Part shown: positions 27,628-37,185 of the stretch, piece after piece
How the letters are laid out: each line of letters starts with the position of its first letter
How positions within the stretch are numbered: position 1 is the first letter of the stretch
From: Marvania coccoides
Lineage: Eukaryota > Chlorophyta > Trebouxiophyceae > Chlorellales > Chlorellaceae
NCBI GenBank assembly: GCA_963854735.1
Contig: OY978099.1
Coordinates: forward strand, 1,736,001-1,800,000
DNA: 64,000 nt
Direction: 5' to 3'
The notes under the pieces: model-generated
The model's database searches: none
What the model saw: only the letters and a program-made list of their open reading frames with translations
Told to the model about the DNA's origin: nothing
Position numbers and translations under genes: made by a program

Positions 27628-29691
27628 ATGAAGTTGCCCCACCATCGGGTCCCTCGCCCGCATTCGAAAGGATTAGGATTTTCTCGAGGGCTGCGTCGTG
27701 GCCAAGTCGCGCGCATAAAGCGTTTTCTGGCAGCATTTGTAGCTTTGATCGTGTTGGCGCTCATTCGCAGGAAGAAATCGAATGCAAACTCTCATTTTGA
27801 ATTGGAAAATGCTAGTAGGCGGCCTGGGCAGCAGCCGCTGGCAGTGGTGTTTCCTTTCACAACTTCAAATTCTTCGGTGCTTCTTACAGCATTAAAAAAG
27901 TGGTCGGACGTTGGCAGCCCCTGCTCCGAGTCGCTCAAAGGGCAAGTTGGAATTCATTTTCTTCAAAATATTGAGGACCCGTCCTTCAACTCTGAAGTTT
28001 TTTTGGCCAACGCCCTCGCATTGCCATTGCTTACAAAATATAAATCATGCTTTTCCACTGTCTCTATACTGAACGCCCGGCTTACGGGCTCTGATGATGT
28101 GTACCCAGCGGGCCCCAGCAACATGTTTTTTACGCTCTTTAGCGCACCCCATCTGCGGTCTTTTGCCACGCTATACGGCAGTTTTTTCTGGGTAGAGTGG
28201 GATGTCCAGCCATTGAAGCCTCTCTGGGTGGATTGTTTAGTCAGCCAGGCATCATTGCCAGATTTTTGGGTCCGTGGCAGCATGTTGAAAGGCGCAGAGT
28301 TGGACCCAGCAGTTCTCCAAGGAGCCAACAACGACTGGATATCCCACATCAATGGCAATGCACTGTATAAGCTCGGTGACCCAGACTTTTTGAGATTTTT
28401 AGAGGTTACTTTCGAGTACGAACCGCTTGGACATTTTTGGAAGCCGTTTGATATTTCAATATGGCGTGTATTGCACGCGTTTCCTTACAGCTGGCGGCTC
28501 TATCAGACGTTTCGCCACAAGTTCCAGCACTCAAATTTCATTGCCCATTATGGATTCAGCATAAGCGATACCCACCTCGACTTCGCTCGGCACCATGAGG
28601 ACGTGTTTTTTGTGCATGGATCTCCAAGCTCGTCAGGCAAAACAATGTACGAGAAAAAATTCCAAAACACTTCGTATCTCTTTGAAAATGTGTGGGATGA
28701 CAGCGTTCTTCCAAGCGATGACATCAGCGTACTGATTTCAACGCAGGGTGCGGATGCGCCCTTTACAGAAGCTGTGGTTGAGAGTATAAAAAAGTACGTG
28801 CAAAATGCGAAAGAAATAGTTGTGCTGGTTCCTAAAGAAGACAAAGTGCTCTTTGCCGAATGGCCCTCGCGCCACGAAATTGTTCTAAAATATCGTCCAC
28901 AAGAAGGCGGGTTGGACGAGAAACAGCATCAAATTTATACGGCATTGCATGCGGATACGTACTGTAGAGGTCGCTTCATCTTTCACCTGGACTCTAATGC
29001 CTTTTTGTTTCGCAAAGTTTTCCGCCGCGACCTGTTCTGGCGTAAAAAGCCTGTGCTGAAGTTCGACGTTTGTAAGAACTTGCCTAGACAAGTGGCATTT
29101 TGGCAGAATGGCACTTCGAAAGCCATTGGCAAAGCGGTGCTATATGATTTTACACGCTCGCAGCATCACTTGTTCCCTCGTGAAATATATGCAGCAGCTC
29201 GGCTGCAATTGCGAAATCGCTACCGCACAACCATAGCCGCCTTTTTGAGCACTCGAATCGTCGTTCATGATGACGTTGCCAATGTCGACGTTGAACGTGC
29301 GTTTCACGTGTTTAACTATCTTGGTGCATTTCTATGGCATTATCACAAGGAACTGATTTCGTGGTGCCCGGTAGACGGCGTTTTGGCCCTTACAGAGGAA
29401 TTTCCATCACCTCTACTCCCGTCATTGACTTGCCAGGCAAATTCAGAGCTTGCAAATTTGTTGAACGAGACAAGTAGTCACGTCGAAGCAATACGTTTTG
29501 CAATACAGCAAGGAGAATGTTATGGTATGGAGAGTGATGTGATGCGTCTTGAGATTTTGAGAGAGGCGTTGGATGATACTGAGTATGATGAGGTGCCTGA
29601 AGATTTGGAGGAGGAGGAAGAGGAGCAAGATGAGGAAGAGGAGATCGAAGAAGACGAGGGGGAGGAGGTGTATGATGAAGTGGATCATTAA
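27628..29691 (+). CDS. Two-domain glycosyltransferase (family B paralogue) with altered DXD and acidic tail
   Basis: 687 residues from the ATG at 27628, chosen because it gives a basic N-terminus (MKLPHHRVPRPHSK) right before the anchor (FLAAFVALIVLALI). Domain 1: LAVVFPFTTSNSSVLL, YPAGPSNMFFTLF, FFWVEWDVQPLKPLWVDCL. Domain 2: YCRGRFIFHLDSNAFLFRKVFRRDLFW, where the paralogue at 16359 has HLDSDVIFF, so the second acidic residue of the DXD is Asn here. The last 35 or so residues are almost all Glu/Asp (for example LEEEEEEQDEEEEIEED), absent from the paralogue. The C-terminus would face the Golgi lumen. Single exon; GC content is a little higher than its paralogue's. Confidence 0.75.
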   Translation: MKLPHHRVPRPHSKGLGFSRGLRRGQVARIKRFLAAFVALIVLALIRRKKSNANSHFELENASRRPGQQPLAVVFPFTTSNSSVLLTALKKWSDVGSPCSESLKGQVGIHFLQNIEDPSFNSEVFLANALALPLLTKYKSCFSTVSILNARLTGSDDVYPAGPSNMFFTLFSAPHLRSFATLYGSFFWVEWDVQPLKPLWVDCLVSQASLPDFWVRGSMLKGAELDPAVLQGANNDWISHINGNALYKLGDPDFLRFLEVTFEYEPLGHFWKPFDISIWRVLHAFPYSWRLYQTFRHKFQHSNFIAHYGFSISDTHLDFARHHEDVFFVHGSPSSSGKTMYEKKFQNTSYLFENVWDDSVLPSDDISVLISTQGADAPFTEAVVESIKKYVQNAKEIVVLVPKEDKVLFAEWPSRHEIVLKYRPQEGGLDEKQHQIYTALHADTYCRGRFIFHLDSNAFLFRKVFRRDLFWRKKPVLKFDVCKNLPRQVAFWQNGTSKAIGKAVLYDFTRSQHHLFPREIYAAARLQLRNRYRTTIAAFLSTRIVVHDDVANVDVERAFHVFNYLGAFLWHYHKELISWCPVDGVLALTEEFPSPLLPSLTCQANSELANLLNETSSHVEAIRFAIQQGECYGMESDVMRLEILREALDDTEYDEVPEDLEEEEEEQDEEEEIEEDEGEEVYDEVDH

Positions 29692-30552
29692 ATTTTATTT
29701 GACAATGATGCTTACAAATATGTATTTACAGAAAAAATTCCCTTGTCAATTCAATTGATTCAGAAGATTAAACTGTCTTTTTTTTTCAAATTCTTTTTAT
29801 GACACATATTTCTGCATTTGTCTGTACATTAAAGCTTTCATAGCCAGCAATGTCTTTCTTTCAGTAGTAGTGGGACCTCAGGGGAGGCCTGGCGGCAGGA
29901 CAAATCTGGTAATTTTCTAATTTGTAATGAGGAGCGGGCAATTCTTTTGAATTTGCAAGTAATAATAAAATTATTACCATAACTTGAGGAAGCATTGCTC
30001 AAGAAGAAGTTTCAATAGCCTTCTATTTTTTGGGGGGGGCCAAAAGGGACGTGGCGTTGATGATCCGTCTTAACGATTCGTTAAAAAAACTAACTACTCA
30101 CAATGAGCTGCGGCTTATCACAACAATGGGCGGAGAGGTCGGCCTCTCCGCCACTCCCAAACCTTTTGGGCCTTCCTTTTGGAGCCTGCAAGATGGTAAT
30201 GCAGCGGAAGGTGTGATCGAGTTTTGTTTACTAAAGAAAATGTTCTGGTTTTATTTCATTACAATTTTTTGGGGCGACATTGACTATTCAAACCCGTGCG
30301 CATGCGCTCAGCAGGCTGCCATGGCGGTCTAATCTGCAGAGAGTATACGATACTCCTTGGCATGGCTTCCGCCAGGAACAGCTTCGATGTACAAAAGATG
30401 TACACAAGAAACGTCATCCGGCCCCTCTCTCCCTTCAACTATATCAAAATATCGTTTCTATTTTAATTTAAAGCTGCCTGCACAAAACCCCTGTGCTGGC
30501 TTGGGAACCCAGACCTGAATACTCGCCCGATCTGTCTGATTGAAAAAAAAAA
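29692..30552. other. Intergenic region before PDI, no gene seen
   Basis: About 860 bp with T-rich and A-rich runs. A (CATTGAC...CCCGTGCGCATGCG) patch at 30290-30320 is GC-richer. The last 100 bp are the presumed 5' untranslated region of the PDI gene. No coding frame is supported. Confidence 0.35.
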
Positions 30553-32520
30553 ATGAGGATCTCTGTCGCCGCGGTGGCGTGCATGTGCATGTTGGCAGTC
30601 ACCCCGTTCGCAAAGGCTTCCGAAGGTGCTGAACCAGAGGTGGATGAGAAAGATGTCGCCGTTCTGACCGACTCAAACTTTAATGAGACCATCGCGAAGC
30701 ATAAGTTCGCCATCGTAAGCATCCTTTCTGAAGAATGCATATTTACGTATTCATTTTACTTGTGCGGAGCTCAACAGTCTGAAATATGCTGTGCAGGTGG
30801 AGTTTTATGCTCCTTGGTGCGGACATTGCAAAGTGAGTCGTCTTCTTCCTCCTTCTCTCCCTTTTCCTCCATTTTCTAGCTGTCCATTCCACTGACTGTC
30901 TACTCCACCTCTCTCACAGGCACTCAAGCCCGCCTTCGCCGAGGCTGCCACCAAGATGAAGGAGATTGACGCCTCGGTGGTGGTTGCCAAGGTGGACGCC
31001 ACCGAGGCCCGCGACCTGGCCACCCGCTTCGCCATCCAAGGCTTCCCCACGCTCAAGTGGTTTGTCGACGGCGAGATGGTCGCAGATTACTCTGGGCCGC
31101 GCACCGCCGAAGCCATGGTCTCATGGATGAAGAAGAAGACTGGGCCCCCCACCACTGCCGTGGATAACGCCGAGGCACTGGAGAAGGCCAAGGATGCCGC
31201 CGTCTCCATGTTTGGCTACTTTGAGAAGCCCGAGGGCGACGCCTTTGCCGCCTTCACTGCGTTGGCCTCCAAGGTCGAGGACGCAACCTTCTACAACCTG
31301 GCAGACGCCGAGCTGGCCAAGTCCCTGGGCATCACCAAGGCGCCTGGCTTTGCTGTGGGCCGCAACAACCCCGGTTTCGGCGTTGAGATCGTGGTGGGAG
31401 AGGGTCATGCTGCGTTGGCTGGCGATGGCGAGCTCTCCGACCGCTTGGCCGCACTTCTGGCCGCTGAGAAGCTGCCTGCCTTCATTGAGTTCCACCCCTC
31501 CACTGGCCAGCGCATCTTTGGATCCGGCATCGACCACCAGGTCATCGTTGTGGCCCCGCCCGCTGCTTTTGAGGAGGGCGCTCCACTGCGTGCAGCTCTC
31601 ATCGCCGCCTCAGCTGCCACCCGCGGCAAGGTCGTGTGGGTGACCTCCAAGGTGGATGCCTCCGAGGCTGAACCCATCCTCAACTACTTCGCCCTGGACA
31701 AGACCTCGCACGAGCCGCAGGTGGTGGGCTTCCAGTCTGGCGCTGGCAAGAAGTACACGTTCCCTGAGGGCGAGAAGGTCGACGCCGCGTCATTGGAGAC
31801 GTTTGCTTTGGCTGTGGTAGCTGGCGACGCCCCCCGCGCCACCAAATCTGCCCCAGTCCCTGCTGAGCCCACCGATGAGGGTGTCACCGTGGTGGTGGGC
31901 TCCACCTTTGATGCCATCGTCAAGGATCCCACCAAGGACGTGCTGCTGGAGGTGTACGCCCCCTGGTGCGGCCACTGCAAGGTAATTCTTGTATTTTCAT
32001 GTCTGTTTCCTTACGCCCATTCTCCCAAAAACATATACGAACGCCACATGTCTTCGTCCGTTTGCAGGCTCTTGCCCCCACATACTCCAAGCTTGCCAAG
32101 CGCTTCAAGAAGGTTGACTCCGTGGTCATCGCCAAGATGGATGGCACTGAGAACGAGGTACCGGGCGTTGAGGTGCAGGGCTTCCCCACCATCATGCTCT
32201 TCCCTGCCGGCGAGGACTCCCAGCCCATCGACTTTGACGGCGCTGCGCGTGGCCTCAAAGATCTGACCATGTTTGTGAAGAAGCACGCCAAGATAGAGTT
32301 TGAGCTGGCCAAGAAGGGCGACAAGGCGGCTGAGGAGGAGATCGAGTCCGAGGACAAGGAGGACGCGGCTGCCGCTGCCGCTGAGGAAGAGGCAGAGGAG
32401 GAGGAGGAGGAGGAAGGAGAAGAGGGTGGAGACAACGAGATGCAGATTGAGGTTGATGAGGACGGCAACGTCGTCAGCATGGGCGAGGAGGAGGGAGAGG
32501 AGGGGCATGACGAGCTGTGA
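30553..32520 (+). CDS. PDI: Protein disulphide isomerase, ER-resident (two CGHC domains, HDEL)
   Basis: Four exons, each joining in frame: 30553-30714 (ends ATC|GTAAGC), 30797-30832 (VEFYAPWCGHCK, flanked by GTGCAG and GTGAGT), 30920-31981 (ends TGCAAG|GTAATT) and 32068-32520. The product is about 570 residues. A signal peptide (MRISVAAVACMCMLAVTPFAKA) is followed by a first thioredoxin domain with CGHC, two non-catalytic thioredoxin-like domains, a second catalytic domain (YAPWCGHCK) and an acidic tail ending HDEL, the ER retrieval signal. It oxidises and isomerises disulphides of secretory proteins in the ER lumen. Exon 2 is only 36 nt and holds exactly the first active-site segment. It could serve the nearby secreted cysteine-rich proteins, but that is only proximity. 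Confidence 0.95.
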
Positions 32521-33391
32521 TTTGTGAGTGTTTGCGGTTAATAGTACGCACTTACCCATACAGCTTTTCCTTGACATACTGAAACTTTTTGTTTTTGCAT
32601 CCTGGATGAAAAGCACATGAACTCCATGGAGCTTCACCATACACTACTGCTATTATTCACAGCTCACATATACGATGAGTAGTGCAAGGAAGAAAAAAAG
32701 AGCTAAAATTCCACCCAGGTACATTTTAAATTTGTTTTCACGCCTGCCACAGAAATATACATACTCGGAACGACATGCCGGAAGTGCTCCCAGGGATTAA
32801 TTCCGGGGGGAAGGGGGGGGGGGGGGGGTAGAACAATCCAATGAGGGGGAATTAGACCCCTGCCACCAACTCAATACAAAAGAACAATGTAGGCTGATGC
32901 CCATGTCCAGAGCCCGAAAACCCTTCAAGCCCCCCCTTCTGCGCCAACATCAGCTCGCAGTTCCGCCAGTGCGGCAGCCACCACCTCCCGTGCTCCCATT
33001 AGGGCGCATCAAATGTTCAACACAATCTTCTGAATGACCAAGTATGAGGGCTTCGCTTATATAGATAATTTTTGGGTGACAGCGCGGAGTGATGGCGATA
33101 TTTTTTCGTGGAAAGGGAAGCGGTGCCGAATTTCGTGGCCCTTTAGCACTTGTGTCTTTAAACGTACGCAAACCGTCATTATTCTTGCGTTTATTGTGAA
33201 ACTAGCGCTTGCTGACGATAGAAATACTACCTAGAATTTGGAATTGCGTGAGAGTGTCGTTAAAATTAGTTTTGAAATGTAAATTTTGCAAGATTGGCAG
33301 TTGGTTATGGAGACACGACGCACTGGAAACAAAGTAAATGCCGACACTGGGTGGGCATGAAAAAACTGTGACGTGGTGTTTTCAAAAGTAA
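32521..33391. other. PDI 3' region and intergenic DNA with a 16-nt G run
   Basis: Contains a run of G at 32813-32828, preceded by gggggaa, and AT-rich DNA. No gene is supported. Short frames at 32950-33240 lack motifs. Confidence 0.4.
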
Positions 33392-34852
33392 TTAAACTGC
33401 CCAAATTAGCTTGTCCCATTGCAAGGCGGGTTGCGCTCGTTGAATTAAAGTGTGAAACGCAGACTGAACATTCCATATAGACACACTAGAGTTGAAAAAG
33501 CCAGCCGACCGAATGTACACGTGCTTATCACAGACATTCACAACTCTGCAAATATTCGTCATGTTCATACAGTCGTGAATGACATATAATGCAAGGTCTA
33601 ATTCATCCTCAGAAAATGAATCCCAAACATCAGTCAGGCCACTTGTTTGTAAATCGATAACTTCTTTCATTGCTTTGCCCATATGCTGATCTTCCTGCCA
33701 AATAATGCGAAGCCAGGCTTTGCTTTTTTTTGCAAATGCTATTCCAGACGAAAGAGCTCGTAACCGGCTAACTAGATCTCGTTGTAAGTGAACAACCACC
33801 ATTTTTCCAGAAGCTGTATTAGTAGCAGCTCTGTATATGCCATTGACAAATTGCACAGCATACTCTGGTTTTAATGACATCATCCATTTAAAAGATTTGC
33901 CCTCTAGTTGGTGCAAACACGTAGACGAGACGTTTAAAATTGCTTGCGCCAATGCATTTTTATTAATGATCCTTCTCTGATCAATTACATAAGTGTCTTG
34001 TACGGCAACCGCCACAATACCAACTTGGGCTTTCATAAACGTGTATTTTACTTGGGGAAATGATGAATTCCACATGGGTAATTGGTTTGCAATATAGCGG
34101 TTCAAGTATATTTCAAAAGTAGGATAGTACGAGTCTCCAGGTACATTTTGAGTTCGTTTCTCATCCAAATGATGCATATGATGAATACTATTAAAATCAA
34201 TAAGCTTAAATTTTGCCCCATGGCTGCTAAGCCTTTCATAAAGATTCGAATCGTCATACCCATAACCCTGGATGCGCTCATCAAAGCCACCCACGCCTTT
34301 AAACAAGCTTGAGTTAATGAGAAATACGCCATTAAGATGGCGTTCATTTTCATTCCGTGCATGTCGAAAATTACCAGCATACCACATGTTCGGCAGTGGC
34401 GGATGGCGGATGAAAAAGTCTGAAGAAATAACAGTATCGCAATCCACTTTCAAAACAAAACTGCCTTCAGGAACAAACTGAACAGCTAAGTTAATAGCCC
34501 ACGTGATTTTAAAATCTGATTGATTTATTGCTCTAATCAAATTGAACCGTGGATCCGCCAAAATAATGTCGGGAAGAGATAGTGAATACGGAGGTGAAGA
34601 TTCCCAATCAACCAAAACTACCTTTCCTACATTTTTAAGAGCCAACCATGATGATGCCGCTACAGAGAGTGAGTCGTGTTTTCCTTTGCAAGAGGCCACC
34701 ACCACGTTTTGTATTCGGCCATCAAATTGCAAAGAAGAAAAAAATGGCACGGGTAGACGTTTAATTAAACGCATTGGCACTAAAATTGCCATGGTACCGG
34801 CGATAAGTATAATTGCTAAAAGAGGACGAGCCCGCCGACCCCGTCGCAACAT
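33392..34852 (-). CDS. Fused transferase: GT2/GT7-like N-domain plus truncated fucosyltransferase-like C-domain
   Basis: 486 residues, one exon. An Arg-rich start (MLRRGRRARP) and anchor (LLAIILIAGTMAILV) precede a GT2/GT7-type domain: VVVASCKGKHDSL, VLVDWESSPPYSL, VLKVDCDTVISSDFF with the D-C-D metal site, FLINSSLFKGVGGFDERIQGYGYDDSNLYERL with the GYxxDD(x)L acceptor motif of galactosyl/GalNAc-transferases, and HHMHHLDE. From about residue 350, MVVVHLQRDLVSRLRALSSGIAFAK and WLRIIWQEDQHMGKAMKEVIDLQTSGLTDVWDSF align with the 5620 enzyme. The protein stops before the region equivalent to that enzyme's HIRQ motif, and GLCNRLRA has become DLVSRLRA, so the second domain is probably inactive or non-catalytic. 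Confidence 0.7.
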   Translation of the reverse strand: MLRRGRRARPLLAIILIAGTMAILVPMRLIKRLPVPFFSSLQFDGRIQNVVVASCKGKHDSLSVAASSWLALKNVGKVVLVDWESSPPYSLSLPDIILADPRFNLIRAINQSDFKITWAINLAVQFVPEGSFVLKVDCDTVISSDFFIRHPPLPNMWYAGNFRHARNENERHLNGVFLINSSLFKGVGGFDERIQGYGYDDSNLYERLSSHGAKFKLIDFNSIHHMHHLDEKRTQNVPGDSYYPTFEIYLNRYIANQLPMWNSSFPQVKYTFMKAQVGIVAVAVQDTYVIDQRRIINKNALAQAILNVSSTCLHQLEGKSFKWMMSLKPEYAVQFVNGIYRAATNTASGKMVVVHLQRDLVSRLRALSSGIAFAKKSKAWLRIIWQEDQHMGKAMKEVIDLQTSGLTDVWDSFSEDELDLALYVIHDCMNMTNICRVVNVCDKHVYIRSAGFFNSSVSIWNVQSAFHTLIQRAQPALQWDKLIWAV

Positions 34853-35717
34853 ACTATTTATTGCTGACTAATATCAATAAATTACCATTGTTTTTGCCCT
34901 AAACCGTGTCATTTAAATAAACACATTGACGGTATTCTGCACTATAATACTGTTGGGATGTGGTGGTTTGGACGTTTTCAAGCAGACAGAGCAGTCGCGA
35001 GGAAACTATAGATATACAGGGATAGATTTAATCCAAAAGTATATCTAAATTCTTAATTATATCTATAAAATGTTTACATCGAGGAATCGAAAAAGCCTGG
35101 TCGGATTTGCTTCCAAAAACCATCAAAACAAATGCACGCGTGTCGTACGAGATCTTCTATAGGAATTGTTCTAAAGTGTTATTTCTTTACTTATTTTCTA
35201 CTTCTAAAGTAGAGAGGTCTTAAAATATTAAAATCTTAAAATATTTGTTGTTTTTGTAAGGGGCGTGCTTGACCTCTGTAAAAAACCTCGACAGGGTTCT
35301 CTATCAAAACCTTGAAACAAAACCTTGAGGTTTTAATGAATTGCCCTGGCCGGGCCTGATATAAGGTTTTCAAGGTTTTTTTCAAGGTTTTTTTGATAAG
35401 TATTGTCTTATTTGTCTCAACATATATGCGTACATTTGCATTTATTCATTCTAAAGGAACTCTTAATACATAATACATGTAGTATGGTCTTAAATTCATC
35501 AATTTAAAATGCTAAATTTGTTGTTATTCGTATAAAATATATAAGGGGGTGTTTTTTCTATGAATTATGTTTTTTATATAATATCTTAACTTCTGAACAC
35601 ATTCGCTCTCGTTTCGACACGTGTGCACTGTATTCGAAACTGTTTTTCAGATTACATCCAGCGCTTGCTCAAAGATTCCAGGCCAGCGAATTGATGCCAT
35701 TCTGTCCGTTGCCTTAA
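34853..35717. other. AT-rich divergent spacer with TATA-like sequence
   Basis: About 860 bp between the divergent transferase and pyruvyl transferase genes. It contains caaggtttt words at 35300-35390 related to the lead of the dispersed repeat, and GTATAAAATATATAAGGGGG at about 35530-35550, a TATA candidate roughly 170 bp before the 35718 start. No coding frame is seen. Confidence 0.4.
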
Positions 35718-37022
35718 ATGATACGACGGCAATGGAGGTGGAAACACATGCTTGTGTCTATAGTGTGTTTGCTTTGTTTTTACCCGGCATGTATGTATTT
35801 CTTAATTATAAAGGCACCAGACAAACGCGTTGTCTCACACAGTCAGAAAGTCATCAGTGCTTTTGTATATGTCCCACCTACTCTGAGGGATGCGATAAAT
35901 TTACCTTCATTTGACTCTGAAAGTGCTACATATGCTCAGCAAGAATACAATCGCTTGCGGTGCTTGCATGCCATTAGAGCCAACATTTCTAGCACGCACA
36001 AGCATCTATTTCAGAAAATAAATAAAACTGCATTATTATTCGTTGCAACTCACAATAATTTGGGAGACAATATTTTATTTTTGGGGGGAGTGCGGTTGGC
36101 AGAGAGCCATGGCCATGCTTTATTTTTAGTTTGTCAAGGGCGTGTGAATTATCAAAAGCCTGGTTTTCCAAATTGCCCAGCCACTCCCGCTGAGCTTTTG
36201 AACAAGCTTGGTAATAATAGTTTGATTCTCCTGCATGCAGGGGGGAATTGGGGCTCCCTGTGGCCGATTGAACATCATCCCAGAATGAAGTTTTTAGCTG
36301 AATTAGGCGCCTTGATCAAGGCGAGACACTTAACGATCACAATCGTACAATTGCCGCAAAGTATTTGGTACAACAATACAGATGCTGCGACGCTTGACTC
36401 GGACAAGGCAACTCTCAGAAAGTTGCCGCACAGCAGTTTTCATCTGTTTACAAGGCAGCGCGATTCTTTCAATTTTGCAAAGAGTGTGTATAGCGGCACT
36501 CCCCTCGGCGTATCCCCAGATCTTGCATTCCTTTTGCCACCTTCGTTGCCTTTATCCCGCCCTATTGTTGACGTATTGTTTTTGCTGCGCGAGGACAAAG
36601 AGCGAGCATCGACTGTTAGCGCGCATCCATCAACATTGGCGTCCGCAGTACTAACTCCATTAGGGCTGAGGTTTAAAATTATGGATTGGCCCTCACCAAG
36701 TCCTTACGCAGCCTATGAAGTTGAGGCAGCGACACCTGTCCAATTTGCAGAAATCCGTTGGAGGCTCATTAACGAGATACTTAGTCAAGGAGTTGTTGTG
36801 GTGACCGACCGTTTGCACGCAAGCATTGGTTGCATATTGCTTGGCCGACGGCATATAGCGTTAGACAATAATTATCGAAAATTGACAATGACGCAAAAAT
36901 TTGCGTTTTCAGTATCCTCTCAGTGCTCGCCCGCAAACCTTCAAATCCAATACGCTGAAGATTTAAGACAGGCTTTGGAGATGGCTGTCGCAATCCTTGA
37001 AACCCCATTTTTGTACAATTGA
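35718..37022 (+). CDS. Polysaccharide pyruvyl transferase family protein, membrane-anchored
   Basis: 434 residues, one exon. The N-terminus is basic (MIRRQWRWKH), followed by an anchor (MLVSIVCLLCFYPACMYFLII). The catalytic part shows the family order: NLGDNILFLGGVRLAE, ILLHAGGNWGSLWP (GGNWGxLW), TIVQLPQSIWYNN, FTRQRDSF, VDVLFLLREDKE, and VVVTDRLHASIGCILLGRRHIALDNNYRKLT (TDRLH...DNxYxK). Family members transfer a pyruvyl ketal from phosphoenolpyruvate to sugars, as in yeast Pvg1 and bacterial exopolysaccharide enzymes. Here the target is probably a terminal galactose or similar residue on a Golgi-made glycan, giving it negative charge; the acceptor is inferred. It sits at the end of the transferase island and shares its AT-leaning codon use. 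Confidence 0.8.
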   Translation: MIRRQWRWKHMLVSIVCLLCFYPACMYFLIIKAPDKRVVSHSQKVISAFVYVPPTLRDAINLPSFDSESATYAQQEYNRLRCLHAIRANISSTHKHLFQKINKTALLFVATHNNLGDNILFLGGVRLAESHGHALFLVCQGRVNYQKPGFPNCPATPAELLNKLGNNSLILLHAGGNWGSLWPIEHHPRMKFLAELGALIKARHLTITIVQLPQSIWYNNTDAATLDSDKATLRKLPHSSFHLFTRQRDSFNFAKSVYSGTPLGVSPDLAFLLPPSLPLSRPIVDVLFLLREDKERASTVSAHPSTLASAVLTPLGLRFKIMDWPSPSPYAAYEVEAATPVQFAEIRWRLINEILSQGVVVVTDRLHASIGCILLGRRHIALDNNYRKLTMTQKFAFSVSSQCSPANLQIQYAEDLRQALEMAVAILETPFLYN

Positions 37023-37049
37023 AATTATGTGTATATTATTAAGCATCCA

Positions 37050-37185
37050 CGCCACGTTCGCCAGCGTCCCAGGATGCCCAAGCAAAATCAGCAGCTGATT
37101 AACGGAGCCCAGGGTGCCGCACATCCAATGGGGCAATTTTGCTGATGTAGAGCTGCACAGCGCTGAGCTCAAGCCGATGCCAGGC
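37050..37185 (-). pseudogene. Fragment of the plastid glucose transporter gene (duplicate of part of exon 2)
   Basis: About 135 bp match 39630-39768 of the transporter gene in the same orientation: CCAGGATGCCCAxGCAAA, ATCAGCAGCTG, ACGGAGCCCAGGGTGCCG, GGGGCAATTTxGCTGATGTA and GCGCTGAGCTCAAGCCGATGCC. Substitutions and a small deletion break the frame. The flanks do not match the transporter gene. It lies 1.6 kb beyond the parent gene's 3' end. Confidence 0.8.

Noticed and set aside
4236..37022. Reading the whole island as an inserted giant-virus genome segment
   Set aside because: No capsid, polymerase or other viral hallmark gene is present and host-like genes with introns (PDI, small secreted protein) lie inside; only the enzymes' origin remains an open question.
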